The position numbers were made by a program, and so were the translations under genes. A DNA stretch of 64,000 nucleotides from Diploscapter coronatus (taxonomy: Eukaryota > Nematoda > Chromadorea > Rhabditida > Rhabditidae): contig OZ038422.1 of the NCBI GenBank assembly GCA_964036155.1, positions 71,757,201-71,821,200 of the forward strand, read 5' to 3'. This document shows, in pieces, positions 49,247-61,661 of the stretch. The notes beneath the pieces are model-generated. The model ran no database searches and had not been told where the DNA came from. It was given only the letters and a program-made list of their open reading frames with translations. The stretch's first letter is position 1, and each line of letters opens with the position of its first letter.

Positions 49247-51380
49247 CTATTCGATTTTTATTTCTTCTTTCGCAATGAACTTGGATAAGAATTTGGAGAG
49301 GAATTGGAATTTCTCCTTGCCACCTCGAAGGATATACGTTTGTACGAAATAGTTGATAAACTGAAGATTCAAATAAAGTGAAAAAATCACAAGTTTACCA
49401 AAAGAAGGAAGCTTAGATCCATGAACATTGAAATATTCAAAACAGTCGTGTCGATTTCACATTTTATCTAAACGATTTCATAACTATTTAGACTAAATTA
49501 AAAAAATTGAAAATCAAAATCAGAATCAGAGTTGAAGATAATTTTTTTGGAATCGAAGTTTTTTCTCATAATTCCTGTTATTAAAGAGTTGACATTATGT
49601 CAAATTGATTGTTTACCTTGATTTTTAAAGGCGTAACCTTTTTTAGATTTGTACGTTACTAATTTTATAAACATTTTTTGTATTAAAATGACCATTTCAC
49701 CTTTTGCCAATATAGAACATAGAACATATGAGTGAAGCCGTAGAACCCTGCCACGAATTGGATGATCTGCATGGAGGTCACGATTATCGGCACTTTTGCA
49801 GGAAGTCGAATTTTCAACGATCGAAGGAGATAGTAACTGAAAAAGAATTGCATTCTCAACTCGGAAGGCTATTCACACATACGTGTACATAACGGAATGA
49901 ATGGCTGAGTTGACGAACACAACATATGGAACAAATGCTGATTGGTGGGGATAAATGTAGTGACCTTGAACTACCGTCTGGATATGATGATACCTAGGAA
50001 ATTATTGATTGTAAGAAGCTGTTCAAGGAAATCGGTTCGTCGTTAACGAAACATCAAGCAATGATTTTTGTCATTAGGTTTTTTTTCAAAATTTATCCTT
50101 ATTAGTTTTCTTGTGTTTAAACCGATTTGTGAGTTTCAACAGTTTTGTTATCAGATTCAAATTTGACGAATTAAACTTGGTGATGAAAATCCAATTCAGA
50201 AAGTATTTGAGCAATTTGTACTTACTCTCATTATTTTTTACCATTGTCAATAACTAATAACGATTTTACCAGTGCAAAAAAATGAGCGGTCGTTTTCGTA
50301 GGACTATGAAAATAGTATCGATGAATTCAAAGAGCTTCGACACCGTGAATATCCAAACCCAATAACCGGATTCTCCTTTATAGGACTCATATCTATAGCA
50401 GAAGGAATCTAAAGATATATTTTTTATGAAATATAGATTATAATAATATTTAAAAAATGAAATCTATCGCTACAATATCATAAGTTATTCGTTTCCCAAT
50501 TAGTTTTCAAATTTCTATTCTTTTACCTTCCGGATATTTTCAATTGAAGAGTTATGAAGTCTATTCTCAATAAATTTTGAAATATTTGATGACGAACATC
50601 AAGTATTTCGAAATTATGATATAAAACATCTGAGCAATTGATTTACTCACTGATATATCCGTGATTAATGACCTTGAAGAAGAGTTCGGGGAGGATGTTG
50701 AGCGTAGTGATAATCGAAAATCCCGCCATTAGGAAGTTCCATATGTTGAGTGGAATGAACAGGGAAAATGGCTCACGATTGCGCATGATGTATCTGGTCC
50801 CGAAGATCACAATCAGATACATTATTGAAGCCTGAATTTTGATAAATTACCCCAGAATAATAAAATGATTATGTTTAGCAACTTAGGGTTATGTGAAAAC
50901 CGCAAGATATCAAGACGCGAGACATAGCGCACAATAGTATACGGTTAGGAGAGATATGAGCTGCTAAGGCAAGAAATCTTTTTTACTACTTCTCGATATC
51001 AGACTTGCTGAATTCGATACAACACAACGGATCGGATCGCAAATTTTTCGATCCGCCAACAAGCTTGCTCAATATCTCATGTCTCGTGGCTTCGCGGTTT
51101 CCAAGTTGCCAAACTTAGAAATATAATATTCTATGAATGCGTAAAGAATATTTCATCTGAGTTTTCAGAAAATCTTTTATCAAAATTTGAAGTATCCAAT
51201 TAGTAAGTGAAATTATTTTACTTGCAATGCAAATACAAAATGGTCAGATGTGAATTGCACCGCCTCTTCTACTTGAAAATACTTAGTGCCATTGAAGACG
51301 ATGGTGAAGAATTTACTAGCGTCAAATTTGAACTTCTTTAATTGATCGAATGATAATGAGGTGTAATTTGGTCGGTTCAT
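49247..51380 (-). CDS. elo: Very-long-chain fatty acid elongase (ELO family)
   Basis: Seven exons: 51380-51222, 50831-50651, 50408-50270, 49993-49883, 49836-49701, 49467-49399, 49360-49247. They total 909 bases, 302 residues. ELO signatures: NIWNFLMAGFS, KLFEFIDTIFIVLRKRPLIF, the histidine box HWYHH (159-163, completed across a splice), FVNSAIHSVMYTYY, and QIIQFVAGFYG near the end. The tail is basic (FIAKEEIKIE). The enzyme is the 3-ketoacyl-CoA synthase of microsomal elongation: it condenses malonyl-CoA with acyl-CoA at the endoplasmic reticulum. With the neighbouring desaturase it forms a small fatty-acid remodelling neighbourhood. Which chain lengths it prefers cannot be told; the C. elegans ELO-1/ELO-2/ELO-5 group is the likely neighbourhood. 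Confidence 0.95.
50894..51104. repeat. Inverted-repeat element in elongase intron 1
   Basis: Left GAAAACCGCAAGATATCAAG; right reversed TTGGAAACCGCGAAGCCACG; both arms contain CGAGACAT. The end GAAACCGC recalls the TTTGGAAACCTCG ends in the P450 introns. Confidence 0.5.
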
Positions 51381-52354
51381 GTTTACCTAAAAATTTAATT
51401 TATTTCAATTTCATGACTAAATTGAGATTTCAAATTGCGAGACTGTGTTCACACATCAAAATAATTATGATAAGATTTCAATTATCTTCTTATTCGAGTG
51501 ATCATAATGAGTATAGTAGACATTTTTGAAAAAAATCAGACAAATCTATCATAGAGAGCACAGAAAGGCAAGCAAAAAACAAAATACTAATTGTTTAGAT
51601 TACAGTTCGATTACTTAGTTAAGATAAAAAAAGAAATTTTACACGTGAATAGTAGGCAAGTTCTCAGAGAATTTTTGGTTTCGTCTGAGCGCCGAAACTG
51701 TATTGGCGCAAGCGTCGGAGTCAGAGCGAAGCTAGTTTTTCTCCTAGCTGCGTATCGCTGACTTGCACTGCTAAAGCGAACCGATTTTCACATTTGCATA
51801 GATGTTTCATCAGTGATATTTTTCAAGTGGAAAAAATTGTAATTCCACCACAATGTTGTTTCGTTCGTCCAGACTGCTTAGGCAAGTTGATGTAATTTTT
51901 GAACTGGTTTCTGCATGAATTTACGTTAATCCTAACTTTTTCCATTCCAAAAGTGAGAAATATCATAGAATAATAGTTCAAATGGGCATCTATTTCAAAG
52001 TCCAGGGACTGATTATATCCAATATCTCAGAGTAGCATATCAATATCATTAAGAAATATCTATCATTTTCTATCTGAACTACTGTATTATGTTAAGCAAT
52101 CGTGCTTACTGAAATTTGTATAATTTTATCATTTTTGGCCTGCGATGATATTTGTAGACTAAGCTTGGGAAATTTCAATTATTGAATTTTATTCTCTGCA
52201 AAAAAAACAAATTTAAGATTTGAATTGTGGAGTCGCAATTTTATTTCAATTCTTCAGATCTTTATTTTCTAAACGAAATGTGGACCTTTTAGATTTTAAA
52301 TAAATTTTAGTTGATCAATAGCTATGGAAACAGCAAATATAAGACCAGGAGATT
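51381..52354. other. Spacer upstream of the elongase
   Basis: A GC-richer hairpin-prone segment at about 51680-51790 (AAGCTAG / CTAGCT and related pairs) stands out. Otherwise AT-rich, no exon. The region near 51381 is the likely elongase promoter. Confidence 0.45.
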
Positions 52355-52918
52355 CTATAATCCCTCCGGAGTGGCAGGTCTTGCATATCCGGGTGCGATT
52401 TTTGTGATGCACTCATTTATAGCTTTCACATTCTTGTTATCAGACTTGTTGTCTTCATTGTAAATAGCAGTCAGCTTGCAGTGAATCACGTCATTGTGCT
52501 TTCCGTTTTCGTCGCAACTCTTCATTTCAGAAGCCAGGTTCGGATAGAATTTGACTCCACACTCGCCCAGAGCCTTGATGACGTTTGCGACAAAATCAGT
52601 TCCTGCCTAAAATTGAATATTCAGATTTTTTTGAGGATTGTGCGTAGAATTTCGAATTTAGATCTGCAAGATAAATAAATAAAAGTATTATGAGCGGATT
52701 TCTCATTGGAAAGAAGGGTCTCTTAGATTTATCATCGTCAAGTCTCAGTCACAGCCCGATCTCCCACTTGCCTTTTTTGTGTACCTTTCTTAACCCAAAT
52801 TTATTCTAAAATTCGGTGACAAAGAAAGAAGCACAAAATTACTTGCATCAGGTTTGCTGTTGACCAAATGAACGATAAATAAGGAGAAGACGCAGATTAG
52901 GAGAAAATTATTAGTCAT
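52355..52918 (-). CDS. Small secreted cysteine-containing protein, unknown family
   Basis: Exon 1 starts at 52918 with a clear signal peptide (MTNNFLLICVFSLFIVHLVNS). Exon 2, 52606-52355, is 84 codons ending at TAG. The mature part of about 85 residues contains four Cys (GEC, KSC, IHC, NEC), suggesting two disulphides, and ends YARPATPEGL. I do not recognise the family; the spacing is faintly like small helical carrier proteins. The junction is uncertain: a GC donor at GAT|GCAAGT (end 52847) joins in phase, as does GTGCTT at 52834. A third choice is donor GTAATT (end 52843) with an acceptor 4 bases further in. The product is about 107-111 residues in every case. Confidence 0.65.
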
Positions 52919-55900
52919 TTTGCGATCGCTTATTGACGAAAATAAAGAGAATGAAATGATGATTTTCTAGTGCAATTTGAGACCTTGATTTCAATTACAC
53001 AGATGATAAACTAGTAATTGAAGAAGATCTGGGAGTTTGTTTTGATAAAGTTTCCAATTGTGAAGATAGGACGATGAGATTCGAATTTAATTAACGTCAA
53101 AAATAATCATTAGAAGAAAGTGAAGTTGAATTGACGAAATTCAAAGAAAAAATGTTCACAAGTGGAGATGACATTTCATTCCTTCACAACAGTTCAAATG
53201 GCGTGAAAGTTCACTATTTTCCACTAATGAGCCCATGGTAAGACCTTTTTCGCCTATTCTAAACTCTAAATTGAACCATATCTGTTTACCCAAATCTAAT
53301 TAATAATGTCAGTTTTGCATATTTCTGCTCTCAATGTTGATATCTGAATTCCAATATCTGTGTCTCGCTCCATCCCTAGCGTATGGTGAATGCACAAACT
53401 ATGGGATCAAGGTTGCGCATATGTCGGACATGCGACTTGTATGCAAATCCTATATCCCTTATCGGAATTCGATAATCAATTGATATCGGGGCTGTGATCG
53501 AATGAGACATTTTTAGAAACTTCTCTTGGAACAACTAATGACTTTCGCTTCTCCTTCTCCATTCCCCCATTCTGCGTGCTGTGACATGAATCTCTCTGCA
53601 TCGGTGGGCGATCGGAGAGGGACGAAATAGGGCAACTCGCAGCGAGAGAGTATGGGGCAGACAGCGGGCAGGGCGCGTTCAGATTCCGAGCGACCTGCGT
53701 CGAAAACAGATCGAAATCGACGAAGTCTGTTCCGATGCTCGGGGATGATGCTGACTGATAAGCTCCTCAACCTCACCCGAAAACATATCATTAGTCCCTC
53801 GGACAGCCCATTTCTGACTCCATACCCTCCCTGATGAAGCCGACAATTAGCATTTTCATTTGACTAAATCTCAAGCCATCAACTTCCACACCCATCCATT
53901 CCCTCCCTCTCTCATTTCGTCTTCTTCGTTCTCCCTTGCCCTCCTTTATCATTTTACGCATTTCTTTACAGCGTTCAAAAATCGAATTCACAAGTGTGGT
54001 AATTATCACCAGGCAAGATAAATCTTGAAATTTCGAACCATGAAAGAGCACGGGATTTCGTACTTGTGATGAGATATAGGATAAGAGTTATAGCTTTTTT
54101 CTAGCAAAAGATTAGAGAATTTGATCTGGAAAAAGTCGTATTATCTGGACAAAAATTACAAAATGATAGAATGAAATTTGATCTTTGAAGATTTGTCATA
54201 TCTATTTGATTGCCTAGTTAATACTAGATAGCAGAAGGTTTCCGCAGTAACGCTGGGAAAATGGTTGCACTGCTGCATGCGGAATAGTATGGGGAAAAAT
54301 TTTTAATTCTACCCAGTCCCTACCATATTTTGTATACAACGATGCAGTTTCCTTTCGAAATTGCCGATTTTCGTAATTTGAAATTTTCACCGATGAATGC
54401 AAATTCATCATAATATCAGTCGATCGTAGAGATATTTGAAGAAATCTGTTTCTATTTTTGAGAATAATTTTACTCTGCTAACGGAAAATGATAATTTGAC
54501 AAGAGTAAATTATTCTATTTTTTAAATTCCTCTATCAGACAGCCTATCCAATGGCATAGAAAATTGCATCGATAGGTGAAAAACGAATAATCCTTTAGTG
54601 GTCTATCGATTCTATAACCGAAAAATACTTCAAAGTTGAGAGAAGTGGCAAATTTGGGTATCGACTTCACTTCTCAAAATATCTTTGGAAAAGGAAAATA
54701 TTGCAACATCAATTCGTAGGTGACTAAATGACGAAATGATGAGATCTATAGTTAGGAATAGGCAAGGTATGATAGTGTAGAAGGAATAATGTGAGGAGTA
54801 GGTCTCGTCATTTACGAATTGAAAATAATTGCAATAACGAAGAAAGATCAAGATAGAACCATCTTGACCATACTTTAGATTAATGCTCAATTCATCGTCA
54901 ATTTTTCAAAGTGAAATTTCGGAAAAAAATCATGCAGTCGTTTAGCAATATAAAAATAAACAATTTTTAAGGAAAATTTTGTATTTCAAAATCGTTTTTT
55001 TTTTTTTTTTTTAAACTTTTAAGGTCAAAAATTTTAATAAAAAGATTGACTAAATCAATATTTACGACACGTAAGGAAATCAGTCGAATTCTTTACACCA
55101 AAGTAACAAAATTATCATTTTTATTTGGGACAATTGATTCCAACGTTTGCCTGAGAAAACATCTAGTTTCTTCTAGCGCGAAGTTATACAAAAAAAATTG
55201 TCTTACATATGTTAAGAATGAAACCATGAACGACAAATTTGCCTGGTTTAAAATAGAATCCTGTGATCGATTTTGTCGTTTGCGGCTGTTGAGATCGAAA
55301 TTTTGTTTTAATCTATATTTTTAAAAATTTTCAAATTCCTAAATTCAATTTCGAAGTGTGAAAACGTAGCATAATTTTTATTTAGGAAGATTTGCGATAT
55401 TTTGCTTTTATTTTCAATTTTTCTCCATCATTCAGGACTTGAATTGTTTGACACTACAACACTGTAGTATCATCAATTTCAGTATCATAAAAGTATCACA
55501 AATTTTAAGCCCTGCCATCATTATTTTTAAAGTATCTAATCTTCGATCGTTTTCTCAAGTTTTTGGATTGAAATCTTGCCTTATTGAAAAAGTTAACTTT
55601 CAGTTTCTAAGACCTTTTTCGGTAAAAAAAATCTGCAAAGTTCTATTTTCGTTTCTTTTTAAACTGAATCTGTTAAAATAGTCATGCTTAGAATGTCCCC
55701 GCTTTCAAATCGGCCAACTCAAAAATCTTGTGGTCAGATAAATTCAGAAATTCATTTGAAGTCCTGTTCATCTATTCATCTAGTCGCGGATTACCTATCT
55801 AGCAGACGTACTAAATTCGTATCGATGCCCCGTTAAAATAAACCTGTTTTTTTTTATCAGTAACTAGTACTATTTTGGGCTTGTGACTTCGTATTTTTGT

Positions 55901-56585
55901 CTTCTATAATTTATCTAAATTACCCGAAAAGGTTACCTCAGTTTGCAACCCCTTCATTAGTTAGCAGCAGACATTTTTAATTGCCATTTTTCGAATAGTC
56001 ACGCCACTGTAATACATGTTAACGATACTCATATTTTTAAGTGAAAGTTAACGTTTTGCAGAAGGCTCGACTACCGTATTCAATGACTTATTATGGCCTA
56101 CAAAATATGATTTCGTTAGTTTTGATGTTACAATATCCAATTTTTCTCTAATTCATCTAATTTACAAAAAAAAATTTTTAAATCACAAAATGGTTGGAGA
56201 ATCTTAACGCATAATTTCAGGTTAAAATGATCAACTGATCATAGTATCACTCCAGCTAACCAAGATTCAAAGTTTAGTTAAGGCAAGAATTGTATGCGAT
56301 AATCTCACTACACACTAATTGCATATCTATCCTTAGATATCTCACCCCGATCTCTATAAATACCTTCAAACTGCTATTAATAAACGGTTTTCGTGCTCAT
56401 CAATACTCGTCACTTTCCTTACACACAGCATCAACTCCTCTACAGCCTTCCGGGGTCAGACAGAACTCAATTAGTTTAAACCTCACTTTCTTCGACGATA
56501 ATTGCCTCTGACATAGTTAATATCCAACCAAATTTAAACTATTCCAATTAAAATTTGGAACTGCTATAAGTCTTCCATTCTCCAA
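52919..56585. other. Non-coding region before the nuclear receptor
   Basis: It includes a GC-richer patch at 53510-53800, a pyrimidine-rich block near 53880-53960, a T18 run at 54995-55012 and long AT-rich stretches. I saw no convincing exon. The part below 56585 should contain the receptor's promoter. Confidence 0.5.
54995..55012. repeat. T18 homopolymer
   Basis: An uninterrupted run of 18 T in intergenic DNA; prone to length errors. Confidence 0.8.
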
Positions 56586-59500
56586 ATGAATATTCAAGAC
56601 GATATTGCTGAAACTAATGATATTCGGAATCTCGCATATTATCAACTTTTGAAATCGAATCATAGTTCCTTCGTTCCTTCAATAGCTAGCTATTCAGGAA
56701 ACATTCAACCAACTCCGAATCAGGATAATGAAGAAACGATGAAAGCAGAGAAGGATAAAGACAGGGGTACCGATGGCAGGTCATCAGATACGGTGAGAAC
56801 TATTTTTATAGCTCAAAAAGAACACGATGCTGATAATATGAAAAGCAAATATTTTTAAATGAACATTCTGAAATGGATAACTTTTTACGACACAAAATAT
56901 TGAGTAGGAAAAATTGAAGAGAAGCGTTTGGAATTGACCTGACGAAAAAAAGTTTGCAAATGTTCACCACCGATTTAGCTGATTTTTTATCGCAGGATAA
57001 CATCGTGAAGCTGATCACACGGATCTAAATTTAAAAAGTACTGAAATTCGACCGTTCGGGCGGGGAAACGTTAACACCTTTTTCTGCTTTGAGAATTAAC
57101 GTATGCTAATCTGTATCTTCAATTTCCGTGTTCTTTCTTCGTTATGTGAAACTGTTTCCACGATTTTCTGCCCGAACGCTTTTGAACGTTAGCACTTCTG
57201 ATTTCAGATCGTTGATCAGCGTAACAATTACCCCCTTAGTAAAAAATCAGTGAACACGAACTCGGACACTTCAACAATTTCCTTATGAGAAGGGATCTTT
57301 ACAATTTGTATTCCTTCCATCTGACGTGGACTTCGATTTAGATCTCAAATTTTTAAAACTAAACTAAAAATTTAAATTCGAAAAAAAAAACTTGAGACTA
57401 ATTTTTCGTAGTCTTTTTCCACTACTGTCATAAATCACTTTTTCTTTCGAACTATCGAATGTTTTACTAGAAGAAAACTTTGGAAAACAGTTAAGCCATG
57501 ATATCTTTAACTAACTTCAATTATTTGTGCTATCGCTACTGATTAGAATATTTGACTTCGAGTCATATTTTTACCCCGGGATTCTTTCATCTTCCTCTTT
57601 TGCCTCATAATAACAGTGTTTGAGGTTCTCAACAATTGTATGATTATGTTTTGCATATTTCGAGGGGCGTGGCCACACAATTCCATGTCAGAGAAATAAT
57701 ATACGATTGAAAATCTCGATTCAATTTTTAAAAGTTTTATTTTGCATATTGCCTTAATTCACCTTTCTAGCTTTGCTATTTCTTTATTTAAAACTACTTT
57801 ACAGTTCTGGTATGCTCCTTAGCATGAGAACGGTACGGGAAAGTAAAAAAACGTAATAATTAATTTTAGCAAAAGAATTATTCTCCTTGAAAATTTTACA
57901 ATAACTTTTCATTATCAAAATCACGATTTTAAAATTTTGTCTAATTTCAGAGTACATGCACAGTGTGTGGAGACCTGGTGAACGGATAGTAATATTTATC
58001 TCTTCTTACGATTTTTAATGTTAACATTTTTAGTCGATACGGAGCGGCAGCCTGTCTCGGATGCATTGTATTTTTTCGAAGAGCCATCACCAAAAGACTC
58101 AAATACAAATGCCTCAAGGACCAACGATGCGACATAACTTTCCGTAAGTTATTATACTACAAAATATAAAGATAAAACTGATTTTTATAAACCGGAAATC
58201 ATTCGACATCGTGACATGAAATAGTATGAAAATGCAAAAAAGATAGAAACATGTTTTCATGTTTCAGCTGGAAACTTAAATGTCGCAATATGATGTTGAG
58301 ATTTTTGAAATCTACGGCAATTTACACATTTATAAAAAAAAAAAAAGTTGAAAATTCTGACATTTTTGGATGCCCTCCCATCTATATATTCTCAAATTAT
58401 TTCAGTTACCACAAGATGTTTGGTAAAATTTGCATTGAAAAAATTCTATAAAGCTAACTTGCCAAGTTTATCCTGATCCGATAGCGAGATTTCAGAAACC
58501 CGCTGCATTTGTCGATTTTGTCGACTGAATAAATGCCTCCAAGTCGGGATGAATCCATCAGGTAAATATTTGAATTGCTGTCAGAAATATGAGACAACTA
58601 TCGGGAACCTAAAAATAGACATGAAATCTTCCATTGCAACTTTAGTTACTATCATTTAAAATATCAAAGTTCAATTATGTCATCTACTTGCAGCGGTATT
58701 CTCTTTACAAATAATTACAATTACTATCACTTTCACTTATCACTATAAAACGTAATCTCCTTCTGAATAAATTCTAATTTTGATATAAAAGTTTACCAAA
58801 AAACTAATCAAAAAAAGCGAAATCAAATTTGAGAATTGCAGAAATTCATGTCAAGAGATGGTTCGCCATGCTCTCCCTTAATTTTTGAGGTGTGATAATT
58901 TGCTCGCGCAATGCTATCATTAATCATTCAAAATGATAAACATCGATAAAAATTTACAAATCTTCCTAAATTTCGGACTTTGCAACAGAATAAATATTTT
59001 AGCGATCCAAATCCGAGACATTATGGGACCACGAAAACCATGCAAGCAGGATTCCGTCAAAACACGAACGCGAAATAGTCCGAAATGGAGAAAGGATCGA
59101 ATCAAGGTCGAGGAAATGAATGAGAAATCTGGCGAATCGAACGAAATGAGTTGCCCAGGGACTGCAAATGAACCCAATTCCTTCGGTAAGCATTTGTTAT
59201 GTTTTGAAAATTTAGATTCAATGCGATTTTGCGATCAATTATAGGAAATTTTGAATATGAAATGATCGCTATTCCTGATGAAATTATCAAAAAAAGAGTT
59301 GTGAAATTTATGGATCGCTAATTCGCGAGGAATCCAAGTTACTATAATTTTTTATGGACCAAAATTACCAAATTGTTCATTTTTCTTGGGTTTAGTTAAT
59401 TAGAATAAGATTCATAATTTTAAATTTTAACCAGACATAGGGAAACTACTGATATGTTTTAGGATTTGAAGCAAGAAAGGGTAGATTAATAGGGTCCTTA

Positions 59501-61661
59501 TCAGGGCTGCGCAAAGTCAAAAGTTTTAAAAATTCGAATTCGAAGTCGAGGCTTCGCGCAACCCTGGTCCTTATTTCAAATAAATTTCAACAATAGTGTG
59601 ATATTTTCAAATATAATTATGAAATAATTGGTTTATGATCTTTGCCTATGATTCATCTTTTCTTCTCCTTTGAATTGAACATTTTAAGCTTTGGATTTCA
59701 TCGATATTATTCTTTTGCTTTTCAAAATGATGCACAATTCTTCCCATCAAATATTCACTTATAGACTATCTAATTATGGTTAAATTTGAAGAACTTGTAT
59801 CGGAAATGATGATTCCATGATTTAGCTCGCACCATAGTCAATCTTATGGACTGTCTCGTTCGATTACAAGATAGACAACGAAATGAACACATGTCAAGCT
59901 TTTGCATGGACGAACAGTTTTCTCAAGGGTTGGATATGTTCGATGACATCCGGCAAAGAGTGAGAATAATTTACTGTTTCACTAGATCAACGATATAAGT
60001 TTACCAATTACAATTTGGAAGAGATGAGAGTTATGCAAATTCATCTTTATTCCACACCCACTTTTTCACGTAAATTCATTAATTTGTGCTAAAATTGTCA
60101 ACGAAGACATAATATCACATCTAATACCATCTGATTAGCGGAAGGTAAATATTGTAGACGCACGGCGGAAGAATTATTCACATACAAAGTGTGCAAGTTG
60201 CCATCGTCAATTTGCACGACATCAATGCTGAGAGCGAGAGAGAAGGGAGAAAAGAAAAAGCGTCGAGGAGAGAAGGAAGGATTGGTTCCGTGCAAATTGG
60301 CGCCGACTTGCATACCCTATATGCGAATAATTCTTCCGCCACGCGTCTACAATAGCGGATTTTTGAACTAAAGAAAGTGCTGTTTTCAGATCTACAATGC
60401 GCCATTTCGAAGAGCGCGAAAAATAGACGTGAATTCGATGCTGCGCATGGGGATTCTCAACGCGACTGAATGGGCCAACCAATTCGTTCCTTTTCGAACA
60501 ATGTCGCATCAGAATAAAGTTAGTAGGATTACCTTATTCAAATAATGATTTGTTTAGAAAGCACTACTGAAAGAATACAGTTTCTCCTTCATTCTTACTG
60601 ATCAAGGATATTTGACTGCGCAAAGGCCGGATGATGTATGTGATTGTTCTAATAACGCTAACATTCGAGGAAATTTAGGATCTGTGGATTCTACAAAATA
60701 ACACGTTCATGAGTCCAGATTATTACCGTGGTCTGCCAGAAGAAGACGTACATCTGAAAGAGGTTCCCACGAAGGCCAAGTGAGTTAGTTTCCTTTAAAA
60801 AAACCACTGAAGATGCTCTTTATTTTGTGTATGAATAAAATGGTGAATTAAAGAAGCTAACTTCTAAAGAGACGCGTTCTTCATTTTGTTATTGAAATTC
60901 TTGGATTTGAGAAATAAGAATTAATGATGAGTCAGGAATAAAGAAAGGAAGATAGGGGTGATATTATCTATCCTCTGAAATCGTTCTTCTTGACCTGATT
61001 GCGCGCGTTCATCAGAATATCTATGCATCAATAATACTCCCTAGGCTGCACCCATTATTCGTCCAAGATGCGCTCACTTCTGTCGGATATCCGATGAAGC
61101 TCAATCAAATCGATTTGTTCGAATGCGCAGTGATAAAGACGATCATCCTGCTAGGATGTGAGAAATTCTTTTTCTCAATTATCTCAACTATGTCAGAACT
61201 TTGTTCCAGTTAAAAACTACTTCGACGATAATCGATTCATGCTTGAAACGCTTCAATCAAAAGTGATCCAAGAAGCCATGGACTATTGCATAACCAAAGT
61301 TGGTCCAGACAATGCCCCTGAAAGACTGGGGATCATACTGCTACAGATAACGAGTATAAGAGTGAGTCAAATTATTCGGATTTATCCAAAATCGTAACAT
61401 AGTAGGTAAACGATTTTCTAGGCTAAATTAGTAGATCATCTCCTGATAGTCGGCTTTAAATAGAACCTCCCTCTGAAATCACAACGAAAAATGAGGTTGA
61501 CTGCGATAAAAATGTTCCAGATTTGAAATAAATTCCAGCTATCAGAATACTAAATAGTGTTTCAGTGTGCAATAAAATCGCTGTCGAACCAGACGCGAGT
61601 GTCGGATCTGTTCAATTTGATGACATTCGACTCGTTGGTTCGCGATGTTCTGCTTACGTAA
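56586..61661 (+). CDS. nhr: Nuclear hormone receptor (nematode supplementary NHR)
   Basis: Twelve exons: 56586-56792, 57951-57988, 58034-58143, 58496-58561, 59003-59185, 59826-59959, 60390-60518, 60558-60635, 60679-60779, 61045-61157, 61210-61361, 61566-61661. They total 1407 bases, 468 residues, with phases consistent. After 69 N-terminal residues comes the C4 DNA-binding domain: CTVCGDLVNGYRYG, CLGCIVFFRRA, KCLKDQRCDI, RCICRFCRLNKCLQVGM, then a basic extension (RDIMGPRKP). The P-box ACLGCIVFF differs from the usual CEGCKxFF. A hinge rich in charged residues leads to a ligand-binding domain of about 250 residues, with TIVNLMDCLVRL, FTDQGYLT-like FILTDQGYLTAQ, and a final RVSDLFNLMTFDSLV helix. 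It is a nuclear transcription factor; ligand and targets are unknown. Confidence 0.92.
57053..57178. repeat. Inverted repeat in receptor intron 1
   Basis: Arms CGTTCGGGCGGGGAAACGT and, reversed, CGTTCGGGCAGAAAATCGT around a 90-base loop. Confidence 0.45.
59502..59566. mobile_element. 65-base hAT-like MITE with 8-base target duplication
   Basis: In the intron between receptor exons 5 and 6. The terminal repeats are CAGGGCTGCGC and, reversed, CAGGGTTGCGCGAAGC. The flanks repeat GTCCTTAT directly on both sides (59494-59501 and 59567-59574). CAGGG...TGCGC ends with 8-base duplications are typical of hAT elements. Confidence 0.85.
60151..60353. mobile_element. 203-base inverted-repeat element in receptor intron 6
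   Basis: Arms of about 65 bases start ATTGTAGACGC and share GGCGGAAGAATTATTC and CAATTTGCACG when one is reversed. The centre is purine-rich (GAGAGAGAAGGGAG). Open frames across it are not genes. Confidence 0.75.

Noticed and set aside
53513..53834. Opposed frames in the GC-richer patch upstream of the nuclear receptor
   Set aside because: No splice context and no recognisable protein; kept only as a compositional note.
59255..59330. Candidate extra receptor exon after an ATTATAG acceptor
   Set aside because: Its donors are in the wrong phase for the next exon, whereas exon 5 joins exon 6 directly in frame.
60178..60405. Minus-strand frames of 60-95 codons
   Set aside because: They lie within the inverted-repeat element at 60151-60353 in a receptor intron.
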